64,000 nt of DNA from NCBI RefSeq assembly GCF_016801025.1, contig NZ_CP068983.1, positions 372,001-436,000 on the forward strand, in the 5' to 3' direction. Of the stretch, positions 35,318-45,583 are shown one piece after another; positions within the stretch are counted from its first letter, which is position 1, and each line of letters starts with the position of its first letter. Position numbers and translations under genes: made by a program. This DNA comes from Paradevosia shaoguanensis (GTDB lineage Bacteria; Pseudomonadota; Alphaproteobacteria; Rhizobiales; Devosiaceae). Under the pieces are notes generated by a model. That model did not search any database, had not been told where the DNA came from, and saw only the letters and a program-made list of their open reading frames with translations.

Positions 35318-36087
35318 GAGGTCTCCGAACCGCAAAGAACGACATCCACGCCGCTTTGGCGCAGCTTGTCGGCAATAGAAGGATCATCAGGCAGATGGTC
35401 GGTGAAAAACCGGCTCATGCGGGAGAACGGCACCACCTTGACCGCCGCCGGGCGCAACCACTTGGAGGCGTCGGCGACGAGGAACCGCTGTTCGGAACTG
35501 TCGATGATCGCCGCCGTCACCAGCGCTTCCTCGTGGGTGAATTCGAGGAGCCCGATATCGGGGTGAAGCCCGCCCGTGCCCACCACGCAGCAGGCCGCGT
35601 GGAATTTCTGGAAATAGCGCACCGTGTCCGGCCCGACGCTGTCTCGATCGTCCGGGCGGTAGACGCCGCCGGTCAAATGCACGTCGAGATGCTTGGCATC
35701 CCCCAGGGTCAGCGCCACGTCGATGTTATTGGTGACGATGGTGAGGTCGCGGTGGTCGCGCAGGGCCTCGGCCACGTATTGCACCGTCGTGCCGATGCCC
35801 ATGAGCACCGTGGCGCCTTCGGGGATTTCGGCCGCGATCCGCCGCGCGATCACCTGCTTGGCGGCAGCGTTGATCTCGAAGCGGGCATTGGCCGAGATGT
35901 TGCGACCTTCGACCGGAACGTCCACGCCGCCATGGAAGCGGCGGGCATAGCCCCGGTCGCAGAGATAGTTGATGTCGCGGCGGATGGTCTGGGTCGTCAG
36001 GCCGTAGCGGCGCGCCAGGTCCTCAATGTATTGAGCACCTTCGCGTTCGATCAACGAGAGGATTTCGGCCTGCCTGTCGGAAAGCAT
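35314..36087 (-). CDS. DeoR/GlpR family transcriptional regulator
   Basis: 257 residues. The N-terminal HTH is LSDRQAEILSLIEREGAQYIEDLARRYGLTTQTIRRDINYL, followed by the DeoR sugar-phosphate sensor domain (GATVLMGIGTTVQYVAEAL, TNNIDVALTL, CCVVGTGGL). Such proteins usually repress carbon-use operons until a phosphorylated intermediate binds. Its position inside the ugp operon and the repeated CATATGAAAAT sites upstream of ugpB suggest it is the operon's regulator, with glycerol-3-phosphate as a possible signal. Confidence 0.88.
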   Translation of the reverse strand: MLSDRQAEILSLIEREGAQYIEDLARRYGLTTQTIRRDINYLCDRGYARRFHGGVDVPVEGRNISANARFEINAAAKQVIARRIAAEIPEGATVLMGIGTTVQYVAEALRDHRDLTIVTNNIDVALTLGDAKHLDVHLTGGVYRPDDRDSVGPDTVRYFQKFHAACCVVGTGGLHPDIGLLEFTHEEALVTAAIIDSSEQRFLVADASKWLRPAAVKVVPFSRMSRFFTDHLPDDPSIADKLRQSGVDVVLCGSETS

Positions 36088-36105
36088 GTTCGTTCCGTTT
36101 CAACC

Positions 36106-36882
36106 TTATCGGCTGAGAAAATATCTCGGTTCGTCGGTGATCACGGCCCCCAGCCCCATCGGCCAGAACTGCGCCAGCTCGGCCGGGTCGTTGCACGTCC
36201 AGGCCCGCACCAGCAGCCCCTTTTCGACGACCTCGTCGAGGAAGGGCAGCGTCAGTGCATGGTAATTAAGATGGATGACCTTGGTCGGGATATCGGCCAA
36301 GACGTCGCGCCAGTTTTCCGGCAGCTTGTCCCAGAGCATGGCCAGCTCAAGCGACGGGTCCATGGCGCCGATCGACTTGAGCACGTCGATGTCAAAGCTC
36401 GAGATCGAGATCTTTACCTTGGGGTCGCGGCGCTTGAGGACGGCGTGGATATTGCCGGTCAGCTCCTCCACCGAAGTCTGGTGCTTGTGCCGCTTGATCT
36501 CGAGATTGCCTGCCAGGCCGAACTCGGCGAAGCATTCCAGAGCCTGTTCCAGCGTCGGGATGCGCTCGCCCTTGTAGAAGCCATCGAACCAGGAGCCGGC
36601 ATCGATATTGGCAAGGTCGGCGACCGCGAGGTCCTTGAGGTGGCCCTTTGAGGACGAGCAGCGGTCGACCGTCGCGTCGTGGATGACTACGGGCGTGCCG
36701 TCACCCAGGAGCGAGACGTCGAACTCCACCCATCGCGCGCCTTGCCCATAGGCGGCACGAAACGCTGAGAGCGTGTTTTCCGGCGCGACCGCCGACGCTC
36801 CCTTGTGCGCGTGCACCTGATCGATCCGCAGACCGGCCCCGGAAATGGGGCGTTCCATTGTGTTAGCCGTCGATGCGCTCAT
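36106..36882 (-). CDS. ugpQ: glycerophosphodiester phosphodiesterase
   Basis: 258 residues from the ATG at 36882. The GDPD motif HKGASAVAPENTLSAFRAA, with EFDVSLLGDGTPVVIHD supplying the metal-binding Glu/Asp and the second catalytic histidine, is complete; the usual HRG is HKG here. No signal peptide, so it acts in the cytoplasm and splits imported glycerophosphodiesters into glycerol-3-phosphate and an alcohol. It starts seven bases after ugpC. Confidence 0.9.
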   Translation of the reverse strand: MSASTANTMERPISGAGLRIDQVHAHKGASAVAPENTLSAFRAAYGQGARWVEFDVSLLGDGTPVVIHDATVDRCSSSKGHLKDLAVADLANIDAGSWFDGFYKGERIPTLEQALECFAEFGLAGNLEIKRHKHQTSVEELTGNIHAVLKRRDPKVKISISSFDIDVLKSIGAMDPSLELAMLWDKLPENWRDVLADIPTKVIHLNYHALTLPFLDEVVEKGLLVRAWTCNDPAELAQFWPMGLGAVITDEPRYFLSR

Positions 36883-36889
36883 GGCAGGC

Positions 36890-37924
<1,035 letters not shown>

Positions 37925-37926
37925 GC

Positions 37927-38775
37927 TTATTTCTCCGTTTCGGTGAGGCCTTTGACGAACAGGCGCTGCATTCCGATGATGACGAGCACGGGCGGGAGCG
38001 CGGCGAGGATCACCGCCGCCATCACCGTGTGCCATTGCGGATAGCTGTCGGCGACGTCGGCCATGCGCTTGATGCCCATCACGACCGTGTACTGGTCCTG
38101 ATTGGTGGTGACGATCAGCGGCCAGAGGTACTGGTTCCAACCCAGGATGAAGAGGATCACGAAGAGCGCCGCGATGTTGGTCACCGAGAGCGGGAGCAGA
38201 ATGTCGCGGAAGAACTTCATCGGCCCTGCCCCATCCACCCGCGCCGCTTCCATGAGCTCCTCGGGCACCGTCAGGAAGAACTGGCGGAAGAGGAAGGTCG
38301 CGGTCGCAGAGGCGAGGAGCGGCACGATGAGGCCGCCGTAATTGTTGAGCAGACCCAGATCCGCCACCACCTTGAAGGTGGGCACGATACGCACTTCGAC
38401 CGGCAACATCAGGGTGATGAAGATCAGCCAGAAGGCGAGCGTGCGGAACGGGAAGCGGAAATAGACGATGGCGAAGGCCGAGAGGATCGAGATGGCGATC
38501 TTGCCGATGGCGACGCCGAGCGCCATCACCAGCGAGTTGAACATCATTGGCCCGAGCGGCGGGGCGCCGGAGGTGGTCATGCCCGAGCTGAGCATGGCCC
38601 AGTAATTCTCGATCATGTGCGGCCCCGGCAGGAGCGGCACGACGCCCGAATAGAAATCGTTGGGTCCGCGGGTCGAGGCGATGAAGGCCAGATAGACCGG
38701 GAACACCACCACCACGACGCCGACGATCAGCACCAGGTGCGACAGGAAATTGAGGATGGGACGATTTTCTACCAT
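37927..38775 (-). CDS. ugpE: sn-glycerol-3-phosphate ABC transporter permease UgpE
   Basis: 282 residues, six membrane segments, with the EAA loop [26 protein letters not shown] that contacts the ATPase. MalG-type permease. Between ugpA (ten bases) and ugpC (three bases). Confidence 0.9.
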   Translation of the reverse strand: MVENRPILNFLSHLVLIVGVVVVVFPVYLAFIASTRGPNDFYSGVVPLLPGPHMIENYWAMLSSGMTTSGAPPLGPMMFNSLVMALGVAIGKIAISILSAFAIVYFRFPFRTLAFWLIFITLMLPVEVRIVPTFKVVADLGLLNNYGGLIVPLLASATATFLFRQFFLTVPEELMEAARVDGAGPMKFFRDILLPLSVTNIAALFVILFILGWNQYLWPLIVTTNQDQYTVVMGIKRMADVADSYPQWHTVMAAVILAALPPVLVIIGMQRLFVKGLTETEK

Positions 38776-38785
38776 TTGCTCCTCC

Positions 38786-39670
38786 TCAATACTGCACGCG
38801 CCGCTCGACGAAGCGGAACTGGACGGCGGTCAGGACGATGACGATGCCCATCAGGATCACGGACTGGGCGGCGGAAGAGCCGAGGTTGAGGCCGATGAAG
38901 CCGTCGAAATAGACCTTGTAGACAAGGATTTCGGTCGACCGGGACGGTCCGCCCTCGGTGGTCGCGTGGATCACGCCGAAAGTATCGAACATGGCGTAAA
39001 CGACGTTGATGACCATCAGATAGAACGTGGTCGGCGAGAGCAGCGGGAAGACTATGGTCCAGAAGCGCTTGACCGGGCCGGCGCCATCGATGGCTGCCGC
39101 CTCCTCGAGCGATTTCGGGATGGATTGCAGTCCCGCCAGGAAGAAGAGGAAGTTGTAGGAGATCTGCTTCCAGGTCGCCGCCAGCACGATGAGGATCATC
39201 GCGTCGGTGGAGTTGATCATGTGGTTCCAGTTCACCCCGAACGCCCTGAGCAGATAGGTCAGGATGCCGATGGTGGGGTTGAACATGAACCACCAGAGAA
39301 TGCCCGCGATGGCCGGCGCGATGGCGTAGGGCCAGACGAGCAGCGTCGAATAGACTTTCGAGGAGCGCAGCATGCGGCTGGCGGTAACAGCCAGGAGCAG
39401 CGCGACAATCATCGATAGCGCCGTCACGCTGATGGCGAAGATCGCCGTGACGCGCATGGAGTTGAGATAGGCCGGATCGGCAAAGAGCTTCGAGTAGTTG
39501 TCGAGCCACACGAAGGTTGTCTTGAAGCCGAAGGCATCTTCGCGAAGGAAGGATTGCCAGAAGGCCTGGCCGGCGGGCCAGAGGAAAAAAACGAAGGTCA
39601 CCAGCAGTTGCGGCAGCAGCAGCACATACGGCAGGACCCTGTTTGGAAAGACGGTGCGTTTGGTCTGCAT
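38786..39670 (-). CDS. ugpA: sn-glycerol-3-phosphate ABC transporter permease UgpA
   Basis: 294 residues, six membrane segments, beginning [30 protein letters not shown] as in UgpA; EAA loop [26 protein letters not shown]. Separated from ugpB by 70 bases that hold a hairpin. Confidence 0.9.
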   Translation of the reverse strand: MQTKRTVFPNRVLPYVLLLPQLLVTFVFFLWPAGQAFWQSFLREDAFGFKTTFVWLDNYSKLFADPAYLNSMRVTAIFAISVTALSMIVALLLAVTASRMLRSSKVYSTLLVWPYAIAPAIAGILWWFMFNPTIGILTYLLRAFGVNWNHMINSTDAMILIVLAATWKQISYNFLFFLAGLQSIPKSLEEAAAIDGAGPVKRFWTIVFPLLSPTTFYLMVINVVYAMFDTFGVIHATTEGGPSRSTEILVYKVYFDGFIGLNLGSSAAQSVILMGIVIVLTAVQFRFVERRVQY

Positions 39671-39690
39671 CGGCCGGTCTCGCGTGAGGG

Positions 39691-39722
39691 CAAAAGGAAG
39701 CCCGCGAGTTGCGCGGGCTTCC
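39691..39722 (-). terminator. intercistronic hairpin between ugpB and ugpA
   Basis: Perfect 11-base arms GGAAGCCCGCG (39696-39706) and CGCGGGCTTCC (39712-39722), followed on the minus strand by TTTTG. Likely a partial terminator or RNA-stabilising structure that keeps binding-protein mRNA in excess. Confidence 0.65.
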
Positions 39723-39740
39723 GGTTGAGCAGGCCGGACC

Positions 39741-41066
39741 TTACTGGTTGGCCGCCTGGAACTCGCGCAGGAGTTCGTTGCCCTTCCTGACGGCCTCGTC
39801 GAGCGCTTCCTTGGGCGTCTTCTGCCCGCCCAGCATCGCGACGGCTTCGTCGGAGATGACGGTGCGTTCCTGGACGTAGTTGCCGAAGCGGATGCCCTTG
39901 GAGTTTTCGGTCGGGGTGACGCGGGTCAGCTGCTTGATGGCGATGTCCGAACCCGGATTCTTCTCGTAGTAGCCCTGCTGGATGCCCAGGTCATAGGCGG
40001 CCTGCGTGATCGGCAGGTAACCGGTGAACTGGTGCCAGGCAGCCTGGACGTCCGGCTGCGAGAGGTACGTGAAGAACTTGGCCACGCCCTTGTATTCTTC
40101 CTGCGGACGGCCCTGGAGCGTCCAGAGGGTGGCGCCGCCGATGATCGAGTTCTTCGGCTCGGTCGTCACGTCATCGTAGTACGGCAGCGGAGCGAAGCCG
40201 ACCTGGAAGTCCTTGGCGTTGTTGATCACGCCGGCGCGCGAGGCCGACGAGTTCATGTAGATGGCGCATTCCTGCGAGTAGAACAGCGGGGGCGCGTTGT
40301 CGCCGCCGCCGGGGCCGCCGAACTCGAACACATGCTCATCCTGCCACTTCTTCAGGTTTTCCCAGTGGCGTACGGAGAGGTCGTTGTTGAAGGTGAACTC
40401 GGCATCCAGACCGCCAAAGCCGTTGGCCTTGGTGGAGTAAGGCTGGTCATGGATCGCGTTGAGGTTCTCGAGCTGAACCCAGGCGATCCAGCCGGTGGTG
40501 AAACCGCACTTGGCCGCGCCGGAATCGACGATCTTCTTGGAGAACTCCTCGACTTCCTTCCAGGTCTTGGGCGCCACTTCCGGATCAAGGCCGGCTTTTT
40601 TGAAGACGTCCTTGTTGTAGTACATGATCGGGGTGGACGAGTTGAAGGGCAACGACAGGATGTTGCCCTCGGTGTCCGAGTAGTAGCCGACGACGGCCGG
40701 CAGGTACTTGGACTGGTCGAACTCTTCGCCCATGTCCTTCATGAGCTGGTAGACCGGGTACACGGCGCCCTTGGCGCCCATCATGGTGCCGGTGCCGACT
40801 TCGTAAACCTGGATGATGGCCGGCTGTTCGTTGGCGCGGAACGCGGCGATGGCGGCCGTCAGGGCTTCGTCATAGGAGCCCTTGTAGACCGGAACGATCT
40901 CGTAGTCGGGCTGGCTCTTGTTGAAGTTGGCAGCGATCTCTTCGAGCTTGGCGCCAAGTTCGCCGCCCATTGCGTGCCACCACTGGATCTTGGTCGCGGC
41001 TTCCGCGGCAGTGGCAAAAGTCAGCGCCGCCAATGCGGTCGACGCAAGCAGAACAAGCTTGTTCAT
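39741..41066 (-). CDS. ugpB: sn-glycerol-3-phosphate-binding periplasmic protein
   Basis: 441 residues from the ATG at 41066. A Sec signal peptide ([23 protein letters not shown]) leads into the UgpB signature [42 protein letters not shown]. It captures glycerol-3-phosphate or glycerophosphodiesters in the periplasm and hands them to UgpAE. First gene of ugpBAEC-ugpQ-deoR-HAD. Confidence 0.92.
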   Translation of the reverse strand: MNKLVLLASTALAALTFATAAEAATKIQWWHAMGGELGAKLEEIAANFNKSQPDYEIVPVYKGSYDEALTAAIAAFRANEQPAIIQVYEVGTGTMMGAKGAVYPVYQLMKDMGEEFDQSKYLPAVVGYYSDTEGNILSLPFNSSTPIMYYNKDVFKKAGLDPEVAPKTWKEVEEFSKKIVDSGAAKCGFTTGWIAWVQLENLNAIHDQPYSTKANGFGGLDAEFTFNNDLSVRHWENLKKWQDEHVFEFGGPGGGDNAPPLFYSQECAIYMNSSASRAGVINNAKDFQVGFAPLPYYDDVTTEPKNSIIGGATLWTLQGRPQEEYKGVAKFFTYLSQPDVQAAWHQFTGYLPITQAAYDLGIQQGYYEKNPGSDIAIKQLTRVTPTENSKGIRFGNYVQERTVISDEAVAMLGGQKTPKEALDEAVRKGNELLREFQAANQ

Positions 41067-41133
41067 TTGTCTCTTCCCTTTTTGGTCCCCTCCAGAAGGT
41101 CGATTGCCTTCTTGCCGAAACGCTAGCAATCGA

Positions 41134-41170
41134 ATTTTCATATGGCAACCTCAAAAGTTCATATGAAAAT
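41134..41170 (-). promoter_or_regulatory. paired CATATGAAAAT sites next to ugpB
   Basis: ATTTTCATATGG (41134-41145) and GTTCATATGAAAAT (41157-41170) are inverted with respect to each other and centred about 75-100 bases before the ugpB ATG. Probable operators of the DeoR protein of this operon. Confidence 0.55.
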
Positions 41171-41331
41171 GTCGGTGGACACGGGGTGGGTGGGTCAGGT
41201 GTTGAGGCCATCGCGGCCGTCGCGAGGAATAGGCGGGCCTGATTGCACTTTTATGACACTATCGTAGGTTATGGACTTGTTTTGAGCGAGCATTCGAAGC
41301 GCTGATACGCGCGGCGCCTTGCGTGCCGAAC

Positions 41332-41345
41332 GTTCATATGAAAAT
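41332..41345 (+). promoter_or_regulatory. third CATATGAAAAT site, near the Na/Pi gene
   Basis: GTTCATATGAAAAT, identical over 14 bases to the site at 41157-41170. Confidence 0.55.
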
Positions 41346-41478
41346 CATGCTCATAAGTGCCGCGTCGGTTTCGCGAGAGGAGGACGGTCTCGCAACCGAA
41401 TGACGGCACAGGGGTTTGGACTTCCAGGCTTACGCGCGCATTGTTAGCGTGATCAACCCGACTCACGGAGGGAAAGGC

Positions 41479-43143
41479 ATGTATCTCACTGTCGTGCACC
41501 TGGTGGCGGCCATCGTGCTGCTGATCTGGGCGGTGCGCATGGTGCGAACAGCGGTTGAGCGCTCCTACTCAACGCAGTTGAGGCGCGTCCTCAACTTTGC
41601 CAGCTCCAGCAAGCTGGCGGCCGCAGTCTCGGGCGCCACGATGGCGATTGCGCTGCAAAGCTCGACGGCGGCGGCGCTCCTGGCCATCGGCTTTGCCGGC
41701 AGCGGACTGATGACTTCGGCCACGGGAATTGCCGTGCAACTGGGCGCGGCGCTCGGATCGGCGCTCGTCGCCAGCATCCTGTCGATGGACCTTTCCTGGC
41801 TGACGCCTCTCCTCGTCATCCTGGGCGGCCTGTTGTTCTTCAAGGGCAATGCCCGGCAGACCAAGCAATTGGGCCGGCTGGTGATGGGCCTCGCCTTCAC
41901 GCTGATCTCGCTGCAGATGATGTCGGAGGCTACGGCGGCCTGGCGCGATAGTCCGGTGCTCGAAATGGGCGTCACCTATCTCAGGAACGACCTCATTACC
42001 GCGTTCCTGCTGGCGGCTCTGCTCGGCTGGGCGATCCACTCCTCGGTCGCGGCGGTGCTGCTCATAGCCTCGTTCTCGACGCATGGGCTCATCCCGGTCG
42101 AGATGGCGGCGGCGCTGGTGCTCGGGGTCAATACGGGCGGGGCCTTCATCACGGTGCTCCTCACCCGTGCCATGGACGTCCGTGCGCGCCGTATTGCCTT
42201 GGGAAACATGCTGTTTCAGGTGGTCGTGGCGGTGGCGCTGCTGCTCGTGCTGCAGTTCATTCGCCCACCGCTCAACTGGGTTACGGCCCTACCCGGCTCG
42301 GATGTGATCGCCTTCCACGTGGCCTTCAACCTGCTGCGCGTGGCGGTCTGCCTGCCGTTCACCGGACAGATGGCGCGGCTCACCGAGCGCCTGCTCAAGC
42401 CCGCGCCGAACGAGACCATGGACGTTGCGCGGCTGCGCCAGCCGGCGCTGATCCGGGAGGCCAAGGCCAATCCCGATATCGCGCTGGCCAGTGCCACGCG
42501 CGAATTGCTGCGAATGAGCGAGCTGGTGGAGGTGATGCTCCAGCCGGTGATGAACATCTACCAGACGGGCGACAAGGTCGCGATCAAGCAGATCAAGGAG
42601 CTGGAGGCGGAGGTCAACAAGGCCAACAGCGACATCAAGCTCTATCTGGCAAGCCTGGATTGGGACGGGATGGACGAAGGCCAGAAGCGCCGCGGACAGG
42701 AACTGACAAGCTTTGCCATCAATATGGAGCAGGCCGGCGATATCGTGGCCAAGCAGCTCCTGAAGCTGGCCGAGCAGAAGTGCGAGCGGAATATCAAGTT
42801 CTCCGACCAGGGCTGGAAGGAACTGACGGACCTGCATGCGCGCGTGCTCGACAACCTGCAGCTCTCGCTCAACGTGCTGGTTTCCGAAGATCGCGATTCG
42901 GCGCGGCAACTCATCGAGGAGAAGGACGAGATCGGCGCGTTCGAGCGCGAGAGTATCGCCCGGCACCTCACCCGCCTGCGTTCAGGCACGGCGGCAAGCC
43001 GGGAGAGCTCGGACCTGCACCTCGAGACCGTGCACGCACTCAAGCGCATCAACTCGGCACTCTCGGGAATTGCCTATTCGATCCTGAGCGAAAGCGGGGA
43101 CCTGCTGGACAGCCGCCTCAGCAAGGCCGCAGGAGCGCCTTAA
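41479..43143 (+). CDS. Na+/phosphate cotransporter (NptA/YjbB type) with PhoU-like C-terminus
   Basis: 554 residues from the ATG at 41479, which follows GGAGGGAAAGGC. Two Na_Pi_cotrans repeats carry the QSSTA motif (IALQSSTAAALLAIGF) and its partner (IHSSVAAVLLIASF) in about nine hydrophobic segments up to residue 310. The C-terminal 220 residues are a cytoplasmic PhoU-like helical domain. It moves phosphate coupled to sodium; YjbB-type members export Pi. Divergent from ugpB, so the region joins two phosphorus functions. Confidence 0.88.
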   Translation: MYLTVVHLVAAIVLLIWAVRMVRTAVERSYSTQLRRVLNFASSSKLAAAVSGATMAIALQSSTAAALLAIGFAGSGLMTSATGIAVQLGAALGSALVASILSMDLSWLTPLLVILGGLLFFKGNARQTKQLGRLVMGLAFTLISLQMMSEATAAWRDSPVLEMGVTYLRNDLITAFLLAALLGWAIHSSVAAVLLIASFSTHGLIPVEMAAALVLGVNTGGAFITVLLTRAMDVRARRIALGNMLFQVVVAVALLLVLQFIRPPLNWVTALPGSDVIAFHVAFNLLRVAVCLPFTGQMARLTERLLKPAPNETMDVARLRQPALIREAKANPDIALASATRELLRMSELVEVMLQPVMNIYQTGDKVAIKQIKELEAEVNKANSDIKLYLASLDWDGMDEGQKRRGQELTSFAINMEQAGDIVAKQLLKLAEQKCERNIKFSDQGWKELTDLHARVLDNLQLSLNVLVSEDRDSARQLIEEKDEIGAFERESIARHLTRLRSGTAASRESSDLHLETVHALKRINSALSGIAYSILSESGDLLDSRLSKAAGAP

Positions 43144-43211
43144 TCGCGCCCGATCCGTTGGGGATAAGCCGATGAGGGCGGTCACGGCCGCGTGAGGGAA
43201 AACTATTCTAT

Positions 43212-44120
43212 ATGGCTACCAAGCTGTCGGCGGCGACGCTTGCTCCAATATCTCTGACCGCATCGGTCCCCCACTACAATCGCACGCGTCTCAAGGCCGG
43301 GATCGTGCATATCGGGGTCGGCAAGTTTCATCGAGCACACCAGGCCGTCTATATGGACGACCTGTTCAACCTGGGCGAAGCCCATGACTGGGCCATTATC
43401 GGCGCGGGCGTCCGCGCAGCCGACGGGCATACCCGCTTGGCGCTGGAGCCACAGGACTGGATGTCCACGGTGGTGAGCGAAGACGGCCACCGCTCCATCG
43501 CCCGCGTGCTGGCGCCGATGATCGAATTCATCGAACCGAGCGCCACCGACATGTTGCTCGACAGGCTGGAAGATCCTGCCGTGCGCATCGTCTCGATGAC
43601 CGTTACCGAGGCCGGATACTACATAGATAGCGCGACGGGGCACTTCAAAGCCGACCATCCCGACATGGTTGCGGATGCCGAAGACATCAACGCGCCCAAG
43701 ACGGCGATCGGCGTCGTGGTGTCGGGGCTGAAGCGTCGCTGGGATGCAGGTTCGGGGCCGTTCACGGTGCTGAGTTGCGACGACATGCCGGAGAATGGGC
43801 GCGTTGCCGAGAGCGCGGTGCTCGACCTGGCCGCGATGGTCGATCCCGAACTGGCGGGCTGGATTCGCTCGCACGTGACGTTCCCGGGCTCGATCGCCGA
43901 GCGCGTCATCAAGCCGGCGGACGACACGCTGCGGGAGATGCTGGACCGGACATTCGGGATCGAGGACGCGGCGCCGGTATTCTGCACGGAGCCGCGACGC
44001 TGGATCATCGAAGATGATTTCGCGGCCGGTCGACCGCCGCTCGAAAAGGTGGGCGTCGCGTTCGTCTCCGACATCCGGGAGCATCAGCCGACCCCGCCAG
44101 TGGCAGAATCGGCTGCCTGA
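43212..44120 (+). pseudogene. 3'-truncated mannitol dehydrogenase family gene (uxuB-like)
   Basis: 302 residues against about 480-490 for the family. The N-terminal Rossmann domain is intact (AGIVHIGVGKFHRAHQAVYMDDL, SMTVTEAGYY, TVLSCDDMPENG, TFPGSIAERV), ending near GVAFVSDI. The C-terminal helical domain with the catalytic lysine motif (K-x5-NxxH) is missing, replaced by a short PTPPVAESAA tail, and the next bases are the end of uxaC. I see no continuation in another frame, so this is a deletion. Context suggests it was fructuronate reductase (UxuB). Confidence 0.75.
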
Positions 44121-44123
44121 CAA

Positions 44124-45524
44124 TCAGATACGATAGGCCTTCTTCGCCAGCCTGTAGGCGAGGTCGACCGCCACTTCGTGGGCTTCTTCCAGTTCAAGCT
44201 GGTGGGTGGCGACAAGGCCGGCGAGGTAGGAGCAATCCACACGCCGCGCCACATCGTGTCGCGCAGGTATCGAGAGATAGGCGCGCGTGTCGTCGTTGAA
44301 GCCGACGGTGTTGTAGAAGCCGGCTGTCTCCGTGACCATCTGGCGGTAGCGCAGCATGCCCTCCGGGCTATCGTAAAACCACCAGGCGGGGCCGAGCCGC
44401 AGTGCGGGATAGTGCCCGGCAAGCGGAGCCAGTTCGCGCGAATAGGTGGTTTCGTCGAGCGTGAAAAGAATGATCGTGAGGTCGGAGCGGTTGCCGACTT
44501 CATCGAGCAGCGGCTTCAGCGCGCGAACGTAGTCGGTGCGCGCCGGGATATCGGCGCCCTTGTCGGCGCCATAGGCGGCGAAGACATCGCGATTGTGATT
44601 GCGGAAGGCGCCGGGATGGATCTGCATCACCAGGCCATCCTCGATGCTCATCCGCGCCATTTCGGTGAGCATCTGTGCGCGGAAAAGCTCGGCATCCTCG
44701 GGCGACGGATTACCCTTGGTGACGCGCTCGAAGAGAGCGGCGGCGTCGGTACGCGAGAGATTGGCGGTGCGAGCGCTCGGGTGGCCGTGATCCGACGAGG
44801 TTGCCCCGCGGGCCTTGAAGTAGGCGCGGCGGGCGCGGTGGGCATCGAGGTAGCCGGCCCACGTAAGCGGCATGCCGGTGAGGGCGACGAATTCAGCCAC
44901 GCGCTGGGCGAAGCCTTCGCGTTCAGGATCGATGACGAAGTCGGGACGGTAGGCGGGCAGGACGCGGCCATGCCAGCCGGAGGTGAGGACCTGGTCGTGG
45001 TAGCGCAGGTCGTCGGTTGCGGCGTCGGTGGTGGAGATGGCTTCGATGCGGAAGGCATCATAGAGCGCGCGTGGGCGCAGCTCGGGCTTCTGCAGAGCGT
45101 CAGCGATCTGATCGTAGATACGGTCGGCGTTGAGCGGGGTCAGGCGCTCGGTGATGCCGAATACGCTTTCGAGCGAGTGCTCGAACCAGAGGCGGGACGG
45201 CGTGGCGCGGAAGAGATACCAATTTTCGGCGAAGAGGCGCCAGATGGCGCGATCGTCGGTCTTTTTGGGCTCGCCGTGGCGATCCGGGATGCCCATGGCC
45301 TCCAGTGGCACGCCCTGCGAATAGAGCATTCTGAACACGTAGTGGTCGGGCTTGATGAAAAGCGCGACCGGATCAGGGAAGGCGGCATCCTCGGCATACC
45401 AGCGCGGCTCGGTGTGGCCGTGCGGCGAGACGATCGGCAGGTCCTTGACGGAGCCATAGAGTTCACGGGCCAGGCCGCGCAGGGTCGGGTCGGCCGGAAA
45501 CAGCCGGTCTGGATGAAGTGGCAA
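44124..45524 (-). CDS. uxaC: glucuronate isomerase
   Basis: 466 residues from a TTG at 45524. This start is preferred to an ATG at 45563 because it has CGAGG upstream, gives the family length and the usual LPLHPDRLFPADP start, and leaves the shared AACTACCATACCAG motif in the promoter. The metal-site segment LPIVSPHGHTEPRWY is present. UxaC converts glucuronate to fructuronate (and galacturonate to tagaturonate) in the cytoplasm. It converges on the truncated uxuB-like gene. Confidence 0.92.
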   Translation of the reverse strand: MPLHPDRLFPADPTLRGLARELYGSVKDLPIVSPHGHTEPRWYAEDAAFPDPVALFIKPDHYVFRMLYSQGVPLEAMGIPDRHGEPKKTDDRAIWRLFAENWYLFRATPSRLWFEHSLESVFGITERLTPLNADRIYDQIADALQKPELRPRALYDAFRIEAISTTDAATDDLRYHDQVLTSGWHGRVLPAYRPDFVIDPEREGFAQRVAEFVALTGMPLTWAGYLDAHRARRAYFKARGATSSDHGHPSARTANLSRTDAAALFERVTKGNPSPEDAELFRAQMLTEMARMSIEDGLVMQIHPGAFRNHNRDVFAAYGADKGADIPARTDYVRALKPLLDEVGNRSDLTIILFTLDETTYSRELAPLAGHYPALRLGPAWWFYDSPEGMLRYRQMVTETAGFYNTVGFNDDTRAYLSIPARHDVARRVDCSYLAGLVATHQLELEEAHEVAVDLAYRLAKKAYRI

Positions 45525-45554
45525 AGCAGTAACCCTCGGTTTCCCGTCGATTAC

Positions 45555-45568
45555 AACTACCATACCAG
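45555..45568 (-). promoter_or_regulatory. shared 14-base motif upstream of uxaC
   Basis: AACTACCATACCAG on the plus strand, i.e. CTGGTATGGTAGTT toward uxaC. The same 14 bases occur at 50349-50362 before the Gfo/Idh-gntR unit. It resembles half of the TGGTATACCA operators of UxuR/FadR-type GntR regulators. Confidence 0.6.
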
Positions 45569-45583
45569 ACGGTCAATGCTTGT

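Larger units (their letters stand above)
41067..41478. other. 412-base divergent control region between ugpB and the Na/Pi cotransporter
   Basis: Locally AT-richer than its neighbours. It holds three CATATGAAAAT-type sites and, near 41251-41270, a weak Pho-box-like stretch (on the minus strand GTGTCATAAAAGTGCAATC, only the first half convincing). A short minus-strand frame at 41269-41499 has no family character and is not called. Confidence 0.6.

Noticed and set aside
41251-41270. Pho-box-like stretch between ugpB and the Na/Pi gene
   Set aside because: Only one of the two direct half-sites resembles the consensus, so it is not called as a PhoB site.
41269-41499. A 76-residue minus-strand frame in the ugpB-Na/Pi gap
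   Set aside because: No family character, overlaps the Na/Pi start and lies in the control region.
43212-44120. A frameshift as the explanation for the short mannitol dehydrogenase
   Set aside because: No continuation of the C-terminal domain in any frame; the next bases are the uxaC end, so a deletion is more likely.
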